Assembly: GCF_036010325.1 (NCBI RefSeq) | Contig: NZ_CP108549.1 | Coordinates: forward strand, 8,060,001-8,124,000 | Reading direction: 5' to 3' | DNA: 64,000 bases | Origin: Streptomyces sp. NBC_01210 | GTDB lineage: Bacteria; Actinomycetota; Actinomycetes; Streptomycetales; Streptomycetaceae | Shown: one piece after another, positions 1-7,272 of the stretch | How positions within the stretch are numbered: position 1 is the stretch's first letter | Layout: each line of letters opens with the position of its first letter | The notes under the pieces: model-generated | Databases searched by the model: none | What the model was told of the DNA's origin: nothing | Seen by the model: only the letters and a program-made list of their open reading frames with translations | Made by a program: the position numbers and the translations under genes

Positions 1-267
1 GCGGCCCGCTCCCGGCCCGCGACCGGGCATCCAGGTCGGAACGTCCGAAAGCGGTTGCCGGGCGCCGGGCGACCTTCAAGGGTCTGGACCACTGAAGATT
101 CTGGGGCGTGACTCGCTGGATTCAGCCAACGTTGCGCCGCGGCCGCGGCCGCGGTCGGCCGCCGGCTTCCCCGGTGCGCCCACACGCTCCGCACGGCACA
201 AGCGGGCGCACCTCCGAGCGGACGCACGAATTCCGCAATCTCCTCAGCCGACAAGCGATTCTGTCTG
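1..267. other. left edge, no gene recognised
   Basis: GC-rich sequence without a convincing reading frame. Frames that are open here have no ribosome binding site and encode Arg/Gly/Pro-rich composition typical of non-coding high-GC DNA. It probably contains the end of an intergenic region and the distal promoter of the regulator at 301. Confidence 0.5.
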
Positions 268-283
268 GACAAATTTATTTGTC
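268..283 (+). promoter_or_regulatory. inverted repeat, candidate operator of the ArsR-type gene
   Basis: Seven-base arms GACAAAT and ATTTGTC are separated by two bases. The element is an A/T-rich island in very GC-rich DNA and ends 17 bp before the ATG of the regulator. Position and symmetry fit a self-bound operator over the promoter or transcription start. No binding data are available, so autoregulation is inference. Confidence 0.5.
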
Positions 284-300
284 GGTGGGAGGGTGGAGCC

Positions 301-921
301 ATGTTGGACGTGACCGTGATCGAGGACTCGGCGGCCGCCGCCGTCTCGCTGGACCCCATGCGTTCCCGGCTGCTCGCCGAGCTCGCCACCGGGCCCGCGT
401 CGGCGGCCATGCTCGCGGGCCGTGTCGGACTGCCCCGCCAGAAGGTGAACTACCACCTCAAGGCGCTGGAGCGGCACGGCCTGGTCGAGCTGGCCGGCGA
501 GCGCAGGAAGGGCAATGTCACCGAGCGGCTGATGCGGGCCACGGCGGCCTCGTATGTGATCTCGCCGCTCGCCCTGGCCGCGGTCCAGCCGGACCCGGCC
601 CGCTTCCGCGACCAGCTCTCGGCGCGCTGGATGCTCGCCGTCGCCGCGCGTCTCGTACGTGATGTCGGCACCCTGATCACCGGGGCCACCAAGGCCCGCA
701 AGCGGCTCGCGACCTATGCGCTGGACGGCGAGGTCCGCTTCGCGTCGGCCGCCGACCGGGCCGCGTTCGTCGAGGAACTGACGCACGGCGTCGGCGCCCT
801 GATCGCCAAATACCACGACGAGAACGCGGAGGGCGGCCGCGAGCACCGGATCGTCGTCGCGCTCCACCCCACCGTCAAGCCCGATCCCCCTGCCACCAGG
901 GCCATCGAGGAGTCGTCATGA
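301..921 (+). CDS. ArsR-type winged-helix transcriptional regulator
   Basis: DNA-binding regulator of 206 aa. A winged helix-turn-helix lies at about residues 20-85, with the recognition segment QKVNYHLKALERHGLVE. The remaining 120 residues are the effector/dimerisation part seen in ArsR proteins that travel with SRPBCC partners. There is no cysteine, so Cys-based metal sensing is excluded. The ATG is preceded by a GGGAGGGTGGAG ribosome-binding stretch. The stop overlaps the next small ORF as ATGA, and an SRPBCC gene follows, suggesting one operon. A palindrome just upstream suggests autoregulation. The ligand is unknown. Confidence 0.85.
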   Translation: MLDVTVIEDSAAAAVSLDPMRSRLLAELATGPASAAMLAGRVGLPRQKVNYHLKALERHGLVELAGERRKGNVTERLMRATAASYVISPLALAAVQPDPARFRDQLSARWMLAVAARLVRDVGTLITGATKARKRLATYALDGEVRFASAADRAAFVEELTHGVGALIAKYHDENAEGGREHRIVVALHPTVKPDPPATRAIEESS

Positions 922-1064
922 GGAAGCAGCTCATCGACCCCGTCGTCGGCAGCGGCAAGCGCCTCTCCCAGGATGAGCCCGCCAAGACCCCGCTCGAGGT
1001 CGTCCGGTCCACGACGGTCGGCTCGGGCGTCCACCACGTGATCCACGCGCCCAGGAGCGCCTGA
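918..1064 (+). CDS. small coupled ORF, 48 aa, unknown
   Basis: Starts on the ATGA that overlaps the regulator stop and ends 15 nt before the SRPBCC gene, so it sits in the middle of the operon. The product (begins MRKQLIDPVVGSGKRL, ends VIHAPRSA) is hydrophilic with no signal peptide, membrane segment or cysteine. Codon use is GC3-rich like the neighbours. Overlap coupling and conserved phase favour a real gene. Short length and absence of a recognised family keep confidence moderate. The alternative is an untranslated spacer. Confidence 0.5.
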   Translation: MRKQLIDPVVGSGKRLSQDEPAKTPLEVVRSTTVGSGVHHVIHAPRSA

Positions 1065-1079
1065 ATATCAGGAGTCATC

Positions 1080-1808
1080 ATGTCCAAGGAATTCGAGATC
1101 GTCCGCGAGTTCGAGGTCGACGCCAGTCCCGAGCAGGTGTGGGACGCGATCACCACCGGCACGGGCGGCTGGCTGTGGCCCATGGAGTACGAGCCCAGGG
1201 AGGGCGGCGCCGCGCCGTTCGGCGGCACCGTCACCGCGTGGGACCCGCCGCGGCATCTGACCGGCCGCACCGAGAGCCCGGAGGACGTGCCGCAGCAGTC
1301 CTTCAACCAGCTCGAGCATGTCATCGAAGAGCGCGAGGGCGGCGGCTCCTGGGTGCGCTATGTGCACAGCGGCATCTTCGTCGACGACTGGGACAACCAG
1401 TACGACGGTGCCAACAAGCACACCGACTTCTATCTGCACACCCTGCAGCAGTACCTCAAGCACTTCACCGGCCGCACCGCCACCTTCGCGACCCTCGAGG
1501 CTCCCGCCGCCTCCAACGGCCCGGGCGGGCTCGAGGTCGTCAGCCGCGGGCTCGGACTGCCGGACGACGCGGCCCAGGGCGCCACGGTACGGGTCGAGGT
1601 GCCCGGCGCCGGTCCCCTCGACGCGGTCGTCGACTTCCGTAACCCGTACTTCATCGGGCTGCGCACGGACGAGGCGATGTACCGCGTCTTCGGCAGGAAC
1701 CACTTCGGAGCGCCGGTCGGCGTCAGCGTGCACGACTTCGCCGGTGGCGCTGACGCCAAGAAGAACGAGGACGCCTGGCAGACCTGGCTCACCGGCCTCT
1801 TTGCGTGA
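1080..1808 (+). CDS. SRPBCC (START/AHSA1-like) domain protein
   Basis: A 242-aa cytoplasmic protein. The N-terminal part starts with FEIVREFEVDASPEQVWDAI, the classical opening strand and helix of the SRPBCC/AHSA1 hydrophobic-cavity fold. The sequence is longer than a single domain (about 150 aa), and residues from about 140 probably form a second divergent copy or an extension ending in DAWQTWLTGLF. AGGAG lies 7 nt before the ATG. Such proteins bind small hydrophobic ligands and frequently sit next to ArsR-type regulators, as here. The ligand and reaction cannot be read from sequence. Confidence 0.8.
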   Translation: MSKEFEIVREFEVDASPEQVWDAITTGTGGWLWPMEYEPREGGAAPFGGTVTAWDPPRHLTGRTESPEDVPQQSFNQLEHVIEEREGGGSWVRYVHSGIFVDDWDNQYDGANKHTDFYLHTLQQYLKHFTGRTATFATLEAPAASNGPGGLEVVSRGLGLPDDAAQGATVRVEVPGAGPLDAVVDFRNPYFIGLRTDEAMYRVFGRNHFGAPVGVSVHDFAGGADAKKNEDAWQTWLTGLFA

Positions 1809-1818
1809 CCGGGGAGAA

Positions 1819-1849
1819 GGGCCCGGCCGGTGCGGATCCGGCCGGGCCC
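1819..1849 (+). terminator. rho-independent-type hairpin after the ArsR operon
   Basis: Perfect 12-bp stem (GGGCCCGGCCGG with CCGGCCGGGCCC) and a 7-nt loop, 10 nt after the SRPBCC stop. There is no U-tract, as is usual in Streptomyces. Confidence 0.75.
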
Positions 1850-1899
1850 CTCGCCGTGCCGGGACCGGTGCGGATCCCGGCATTTTGCCCACACCTCAT

Positions 1900-1935
1900 C
1901 ACTCAGTAAAGTTGCGCTTTTGAAACTGCTGAGTG
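1900..1935 (+). promoter_or_regulatory. inverted repeat upstream of the zinc-ribbon SDR
   Basis: Arms CACTCAG and CTGAGTG are separated by 22 nt in an A/T-richer patch that must contain the promoter of the gene at 1976. Its role is not known. It could be an operator or chance. Confidence 0.3.
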
Positions 1936-1975
1936 GGCGCTACGGCGAACGAGTGATCGAGGAACGGCAAAAGCG

Positions 1976-3430
1976 ATGACGGTGACAGAGGACAGCCCGG
2001 TGTTCGGTCCGGGCATCGACCCGGAGCGGTTGGCCGTCTGCCTGAGCGTGCTCGACGAGCTCGACAAGCTGGATGTCGACCACCCTGACGCGATCACGGT
2101 ACGCCGGGCCACGGCCGGCATCTACCGGACCGTGAAGCAGCGCCGCCGCCAGGACCGCCGCGCCGCCAAGACCGCCCACGACAAGGCCGTCACCGAGGCC
2201 ACCGCGACCGGCTCCGCCGAACGGATCGACGACGAGACGGAGGGCCTGCTGCCCTCCTCGTCGGTCACCGGCGAGATCGCGGGCATACTCCAGCGCCCCC
2301 GGTCCTGCTACATCTGCAAGACCCGCTACGTCGAGGTCGACGCCTTCTACCACCAGCTGTGCCAGAAGTGCGCGGCCGAGAACCGCGCCCGCCGCGACGC
2401 CCGCACCGACCTCAGCGGCAAGCGCGCCCTCCTCACCGGCGGCCGGGCCAAGATCGGCATGTACATCGCCCTTCGGCTGCTCCGCGACGGCGCCCACACC
2501 ACCATCACCACCCGCTTCCCCAGCGACGCCATCCGCCGCTTCAAGGCGATGCCGGACAGCGACGAGTGGATCCACCGCCTCAAGATCGTCGGCATCGATC
2601 TCCGTGACCCGGCGCAGGTTGTCGCGCTCGCCGACTCGGTGGCCGCCGAGGGCCCGCTGGACATCCTGATCAACAACGCCGCGCAGACGGTACGCCGCTC
2701 CCCGCAGGCGTACAGCGAACTCCTCGCCGCCGAGTCCGCGCCGCTGCCCGCGGGCGAGCTGCCCAGCTCCCACGTCATCGGCGCCTTCGGCAGCGGCGCC
2801 CAGGCCGCGCTGCCCGTCGGCCGCGGCGAGGCCCTGACCGCCCAGGACGTCACCGAACTGGCACTGGTCACCGGCTCCGCCTCGCTCGCCAGGATCGAGG
2901 CGGGCACCGCCATCGACGCCGGCGGTCTGGTTCCCGATCTGCACGACACCAACAGCTGGGTCCAGACGGTCTCGGAGGTCGAGCCGGTCGAGCTGCTCGA
3001 GGTCCAGCTGTGCAACTCCACCGCGCCGTTCATCCTGATCAGCCGGCTCCGCCCGGCCATGGCAGCCGCTGAGGCCAAGCGCACCTACGTGGTGAACGTC
3101 TCCGCCATGGAGGGCGTCTTCAGCCGGGGCTACAAGGGCGCGGGCCACCCGCACACCAACATGGCCAAGGCCGCGCTGAACATGCTCACCCGCACCAGCG
3201 CCCAGGAGATGTTCGAGTCCGACGGCATCCTGATGACCGCCGTCGACACCGGCTGGATCACCGACGAGCGCCCGCACCCCGACAAGATGCGCCTCGCCGA
3301 CGAGGGCTTCCACGCCCCGCTCGACCTGGTCGACGGCGCCGCTCGCGTCTACGACCCGATCGTGCGCGGCGAGGACGGCGAGGAGCTCTACGGCTGCTTC
3401 CTCAAGGACTACGCTCCGGCGAACTGGTAG
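1976..3430 (+). CDS. SDR-family oxidoreductase with N-terminal zinc ribbon; catalytic Tyr replaced
   Basis: A 484-aa protein with two parts. Residues 1-140 are an unusual extension with CYIC (111-114) and CQKC (129-132), a likely zinc ribbon. From about 146 there is a Rossmann short-chain dehydrogenase domain with the nucleotide loop TGGRAKIG (154-161), NNAA near 225 and NVSAMEG carrying the catalytic Ser (about 376). At the YxxxK position the sequence is TNMAK: Lys (about 398) is present but the Tyr is Thr (about 394). Classical SDR chemistry is therefore doubtful. A Tyr 8 residues earlier could substitute, or the protein may bind a nucleotide without catalysis. GAGGAA precedes the ATG. The gene converges with the next one and overlaps it by 29 bp. 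Confidence 0.85.
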   Translation: MTVTEDSPVFGPGIDPERLAVCLSVLDELDKLDVDHPDAITVRRATAGIYRTVKQRRRQDRRAAKTAHDKAVTEATATGSAERIDDETEGLLPSSSVTGEIAGILQRPRSCYICKTRYVEVDAFYHQLCQKCAAENRARRDARTDLSGKRALLTGGRAKIGMYIALRLLRDGAHTTITTRFPSDAIRRFKAMPDSDEWIHRLKIVGIDLRDPAQVVALADSVAAEGPLDILINNAAQTVRRSPQAYSELLAAESAPLPAGELPSSHVIGAFGSGAQAALPVGRGEALTAQDVTELALVTGSASLARIEAGTAIDAGGLVPDLHDTNSWVQTVSEVEPVELLEVQLCNSTAPFILISRLRPAMAAAEAKRTYVVNVSAMEGVFSRGYKGAGHPHTNMAKAALNMLTRTSAQEMFESDGILMTAVDTGWITDERPHPDKMRLADEGFHAPLDLVDGAARVYDPIVRGEDGEELYGCFLKDYAPANW

Positions 3431-4238
3431 CCCGCAGCTGCTCGTGGACGGCGTACGAGCCGGTGCCCGCCGCCGCGCGCACTCTCGTACCGCCGTCGAC
3501 CAGCAGATCGGCCCCCGTCACCCATTCGGCCGCGTCGGAGGCGAGCCAGAGCACCGCCCGCGCCACATCGCCGGGCTCGCCGATCCGGCCGAGCGGCAGG
3601 CCTTCGGCGATTCGCCGCTCGGCGCCCTCCCAGACGAAGCGCGCCATCTCGGTGCGTACCAGCCCCGGTGAGACGGCGTTCACCCGTACGGCCGGGGCCA
3701 GTTCACCGGCGAGCTGACGTGTGAGGTGCAGCAGCGCCGCCTTGCTCGTGCCGTACGCGCCGACCTGCGGGCCCACCCCGTGCGTGCCCTCGGTGCAGAT
3801 GTTGACCACGGCCCCGCCGTGCTCGCGCATCCAGGCCCGCCAGGCGAGCTGCACCAGTCGCAGCGCCGCCTCCACATTCACCGTGAAAGCCTGCCGCCAC
3901 TCGTCCGGATCGGCCTTCATCAGCGGACCGTAAGGCGCTTTGGTGGCAGCGTTGTTGACCAGAATGTCGAGGCGTCCGAACTCCCGTACCGCGAGCTCCG
4001 TGCACTGATCCAGATGGGCCGGATCGGCGACACTGCCGGTGCAGCCGACCGCCCGCGCGCCCGCGCCGCGCAGCTCCGCCACGGCCGTGCGCACACCGTC
4101 CGGATCGCGTGCGGTGACCACGACATCGGCTCCCGCCTCCGCCAGCGCCTCGGCGACGGCGAAGCCGATTCCCCGGGAAGCCCCGGTCACCAGGGCTGTC
4201 CTTCCCTCGAGGCTGCGTGGTGCGCGCCCGGAAGTCAT
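3402..4238 (-). CDS. SDR-family NAD(P)-dependent oxidoreductase (FabG-like)
   Basis: Classical single-domain short-chain dehydrogenase, 278 aa. TGASRGIG near residue 18 binds NAD(P), NNAA lies near 95, and AYGTSK gives the catalytic Tyr and Lys. The residue 13 before the Tyr, normally Ser, is Thr (CTEGTHG), a tolerated substitution in the family. GADLLVDGGT near residue 247 is the usual C-terminal motif, followed by about 30 extra residues that reach into the convergent gene. It probably reduces a carbonyl or oxidises an alcohol. The substrate is unknown. Confidence 0.88.
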   Translation of the reverse strand: MTSGRAPRSLEGRTALVTGASRGIGFAVAEALAEAGADVVVTARDPDGVRTAVAELRGAGARAVGCTGSVADPAHLDQCTELAVREFGRLDILVNNAATKAPYGPLMKADPDEWRQAFTVNVEAALRLVQLAWRAWMREHGGAVVNICTEGTHGVGPQVGAYGTSKAALLHLTRQLAGELAPAVRVNAVSPGLVRTEMARFVWEGAERRIAEGLPLGRIGEPGDVARAVLWLASDAAEWVTGADLLVDGGTRVRAAAGTGSYAVHEQLRATSSPERSP

Positions 4239-4335
4239 CTGCGTACGATCCCATGAAGCCCCGGACAGGGACAGATCGTTGGCCGGAATTGAGCCGATGT
4301 ACAGGCCCCATCGAGCGGGCTCGCGCTCATTTGGT

Positions 4336-4384
4336 TACTCTGGGGTGAACGGACGCCACCAAGGGATCCACGAAAACCCCTTGG
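4336..4384 (+). promoter_or_regulatory. promoter and 5-prime leader hairpin of the small peptide gene
   Basis: A -10-like TACTCT (4336-4341) is followed by an inverted repeat with arms CCAAGGG (4359-4365) and CCCTTGG (4378-4384). If transcription starts near 4348, the message carries a leader of about 140 nt with this hairpin at its 5-prime end before the GTG at 4490. A regulatory leader is possible. Confidence 0.35.
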
Positions 4385-4489
4385 CCGTCCTGGGACAAGT
4401 CTGCAACCAGGCCGCGGTCCCGCCCGAGTGACGGCGCCACCGCGACCGAACTGCCCTTGTCCCAGTTACGCGACACAGAGGAGTGCGCG

Positions 4490-4663
4490 GTGACACCAGA
4501 AGTGACGAAGCAGGAAAAGCGACCGCCCGAACGAGGCGGCGAGCGGGCCGGTCGGCCCGAAGAACTCGGCAGCCTTGAAGTCTGGGCCCGATCAGCACCG
4601 ATCCGGCTGGCCGGCTACGAGGAAGACCTCGCGGAGCCGCATATCCTGCCCGGCATCGACTGA
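4490..4663 (+). CDS. small orphan peptide, 57 aa (RiPP-precursor-like)
   Basis: GTG start chosen because AGAGGAG ends 6 nt upstream. A longer in-frame ATG at 4457 has no ribosome binding site. The N-terminal 30 residues are Lys/Glu/Arg-rich. The C-terminal part reads LEVWARSAPIRLAGYEEDL and then ends AEPHILPGID. A charged leader followed by a short aromatic and Pro/Gly-rich tail resembles a ribosomally made, post-translationally modified peptide precursor, but no maturase, protease or transporter gene is adjacent. It may be an orphan precursor served from elsewhere or an ordinary small protein. I do not recognise a named family. Confidence 0.6.
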   Translation: MTPEVTKQEKRPPERGGERAGRPEELGSLEVWARSAPIRLAGYEEDLAEPHILPGID

Positions 4664-4680
4664 GCGGATCGCTTTGCCGC

Positions 4681-4710
4681 GTACCCCCTGGCCACATCGG
4701 CAGGGGGTGC
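4681..4710 (+). terminator. hairpin after the small peptide gene
   Basis: Stem built on ACCCCCTG and CAGGGGGT with a 10-nt loop, extended by two outer pairs, 17 nt after the stop codon. Confidence 0.65.
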
Positions 4711-4880
4711 GAACGGTCAGCGCGTATGAACAACGGCGCGTACGAACGTCAGGTTGAGGCGGACTGAGTGGCGCTGAGATCCGCTGAGGCCCACGACTGC
4801 CGCGTCAGTCCTTCCCGCAGGTCATCGTGATTCATCCGATGGTTGCGGTGAGAAAGTTGCCCTCTGTCCGGTGAAGAGCA

Positions 4881-4909
4881 TTGACAGGTCTCCGTCACGC
4901 TTCAATCAT
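4881..4909 (+). promoter_or_regulatory. promoter of the alpha-L-fucosidase gene
   Basis: TTGACA (4881-4886), 17-nt spacer, AATCAT (4904-4909). The ATG begins only 8 nt after the -10 box, so the transcript is probably leaderless. Confidence 0.55.
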
Positions 4910-4917
4910 CGGACCTC

Positions 4918-7272
4918 ATGACCGAACTTCCCAGACGCCACGTACTCGGAATGACGGCGGGGGCGGCAGTCGGCGCCGCCCTTGTACACCCGGCCGGGGC
5001 CGATGCGAGCCCGCGAGCGGCGGCACCCGAGCAGCACGGTGACTCGGGCGGTGACTGGGGCACCGTCCCCGCCGCCGTGCCTGTACCACTCGACCGCTGG
5101 TTCGACAATGACGGCATCGACACCGCGGACGCCCGCGGTGGCAACTTCGACGGCTCCGGCTACACCTTCCCCGGCGAGGAACTCCCCGCCGGACAGCTGG
5201 AGATCGACGGCATCGCCTATCTCCTCCCCGCCGCCACTGCGGGCACCAAGAACAACATCGTCGCCCTCGGACAGCGCATCGAACTCCCCAAGGGCCGTTA
5301 TCTCTCCGGACTGTTCCTCGTCGCCGGAAGTTACGGAGCTGCCTCCGGCAAGGCGACCGTGCACTACGCGGACGGCACCACGCAGACCGCGGCGCTCGGT
5401 GGCCCCGACTGGTACTCGGGCAGCGGCGCGCTCACCGCCCCGTACCGCTACAACCCGGCCGGACAGAAGGATCCGCACCAGGTCGTCATCGCCACCGCCG
5501 AACTCGCCATGGACTCCATGAAGGACGCAGTGGCGCTCACGCTGCCCGTCACCAACCCCGCCGAGCCGAACAAGAGCGCACTCCACATCTTCGCTCTCAC
5601 CCTTCAACCGGCCGCCCAGGGACGGGCGTTGACGCTGCGGGAGGCGCACTCCACGACCTCCCTGCTCGACTCGGGCGCCCAGAGCGTCGAGGCCACCGTG
5701 GTCAACGCGGGCACCATCGGCATCCTCGCATCGGACCACCTCACCCTCTCCGTGGACGTGCCCGGAGCCCGCACCGTCGCTCCCGCCCCGGTCACCCGCC
5801 TCGCCCCCGGCGAGCAGGCCAGGGTCCGCATCGGCATCCGCCGCAGCCCCGGCACCCCGCCGGGCACCAGCCAGGACGGTACGGTCGTGGCACGCGGCCG
5901 CGGCCGGCAGGCGGCCGCCGCGCGCCGCTCGCTCACCCTCGGGGTGCCCGACTACCAACCCACCGACGCCTCCCTGAACACCCATCGGGCGCCGTACTGG
6001 TTCCAGGACGTGAAGTTCGGGATCTTCATCCACTGGGGCGTCTACTCCGTGCCCGCGTGGGCGCCGGTCGGCAAGCAGTACGCCGAGTGGTACTGGAGCC
6101 AGATGCAGGACCCGAACAACCCGACGTACGCCCATCACCGCCAGACGTACGGAGAGTCCTTCGCCTACGACGACTTCATCCCGCGCTTCACGGCCGAACG
6201 CTTCAATCCGCGCTCCTGGGTCGAGCTGTTCCGTGACGCCGGCGCGCAGTACCACGTACTGACCTCCAAGCACCATGAGGGATTCGCGCTCTGGGACACC
6301 AAGGTCAGCGACCGCAACTCGGTGAAGATGGGCCCGAAACGGGACCTCATCAAGGAGCTCTTCGACGCCTCGCGCCGCCACACCCCCGAGCTCCACCGCG
6401 GGCTGTACTTCTCGATGCCCGAGTGGTTCAACCCGGACAGCCCCTGGAAGGGCCACGCTCCGCGCAATCCGTACACGCTGGAGCCCGTGCCGTACACCGG
6501 CCACCGTCCCGGCGACCACATCAAGGATCTGCAGGCCCCGCAGATGCTGGAGCTGATCCACGGCTACGACCCCGAGCTGCTGTGGTGCGACATCGGCGGC
6601 GCCAATGACAGCCACCGGGTCCTCGCCGAGTACTTCAACCACGCCAAGAACCGGGCCAGGCCGGTCGAGGTGAGTGTCAACAACCGTTCGGGCATCGGCC
6701 CGCACGACTTCACGACCCCCGAGTACACGACATACGACTCGATCGTCACCGACAAGTGGGAGTCCAGCCGAGGTCTCGACCCCTTCAGCTACGGCTACAA
6801 CGCGGCCACGCCCGACGACCGCTATATGACGGCGGAGGAAGTGGTGCACTCCCTCGTCGACATCGTCTCCAAGAACGGCAACTTCCTCCTCGACATCGGC
6901 CCGCGCGCCGACGGGTCCATTCCCGAGATCATGGAGCGCAGGCTCCGCGAAACAGGAGAGTGGCTGAACGTCAACGGCGAGGCGATCTACGGCAGTACGT
7001 ACTGGGCGCGGATGCCGCAGCTCGGCGAGGATCTGCGCTTCACCGTCCGCCCGAACAAGGCCTTCTACATCCACTCGCTCGCCGCGCCGGGCGGCACGCT
7101 CACCGTCGAGGCGCCGGTGCCTGTCCGACCCGGCGACAAGGTGACGATGCTCGGCCACGGCCGGCCGCTGAGCTGGCGTACGACCGGCGGAAAGTTGGTG
7201 ATCGACGTGCCCGCCGCGGCCCGCCGGGCCGGCAAGCACGCCTGGGTGTTCAAAATAGCCTGGTCGGTCTGA
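4918..7272 (+). CDS. secreted GH29 alpha-L-fucosidase
   Basis: Hydrolyses terminal alpha-L-fucose from glycans outside the cell. It is 784 aa. Residues 1-35 form a Tat-type signal (RRHVLGMTAGAAVGAALVHP). Residues of about 40-340 are beta-rich carbohydrate-binding or accessory domains. The GH29 TIM barrel starts near 360 with KFGIFIHWGVYSVPAWAP and contains the TSKHHEGFALWD motif near 445. LLWCDIGG near 556 carries the probable Asp nucleophile. There is a small C-terminal beta domain. No ribosome binding site is seen and a -10 box lies 8 nt upstream, suggesting leaderless expression. The stop lies 23 bp inside the end of the opposite gene. An L-fucose oxidation operon starts 8 kb away (15.2 kb). 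Confidence 0.93.
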   Translation: MTELPRRHVLGMTAGAAVGAALVHPAGADASPRAAAPEQHGDSGGDWGTVPAAVPVPLDRWFDNDGIDTADARGGNFDGSGYTFPGEELPAGQLEIDGIAYLLPAATAGTKNNIVALGQRIELPKGRYLSGLFLVAGSYGAASGKATVHYADGTTQTAALGGPDWYSGSGALTAPYRYNPAGQKDPHQVVIATAELAMDSMKDAVALTLPVTNPAEPNKSALHIFALTLQPAAQGRALTLREAHSTTSLLDSGAQSVEATVVNAGTIGILASDHLTLSVDVPGARTVAPAPVTRLAPGEQARVRIGIRRSPGTPPGTSQDGTVVARGRGRQAAAARRSLTLGVPDYQPTDASLNTHRAPYWFQDVKFGIFIHWGVYSVPAWAPVGKQYAEWYWSQMQDPNNPTYAHHRQTYGESFAYDDFIPRFTAERFNPRSWVELFRDAGAQYHVLTSKHHEGFALWDTKVSDRNSVKMGPKRDLIKELFDASRRHTPELHRGLYFSMPEWFNPDSPWKGHAPRNPYTLEPVPYTGHRPGDHIKDLQAPQMLELIHGYDPELLWCDIGGANDSHRVLAEYFNHAKNRARPVEVSVNNRSGIGPHDFTTPEYTTYDSIVTDKWESSRGLDPFSYGYNAATPDDRYMTAEEVVHSLVDIVSKNGNFLLDIGPRADGSIPEIMERRLRETGEWLNVNGEAIYGSTYWARMPQLGEDLRFTVRPNKAFYIHSLAAPGGTLTVEAPVPVRPGDKVTMLGHGRPLSWRTTGGKLVIDVPAAARRAGKHAWVFKIAWSV

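Noticed and set aside
1907..1935. TAAAG ... GCTGAG as a WhiG-type promoter
   Set aside because: Spacer and -10 sequence differ from TAAA-N15-GCCGATAA; match too weak to claim.
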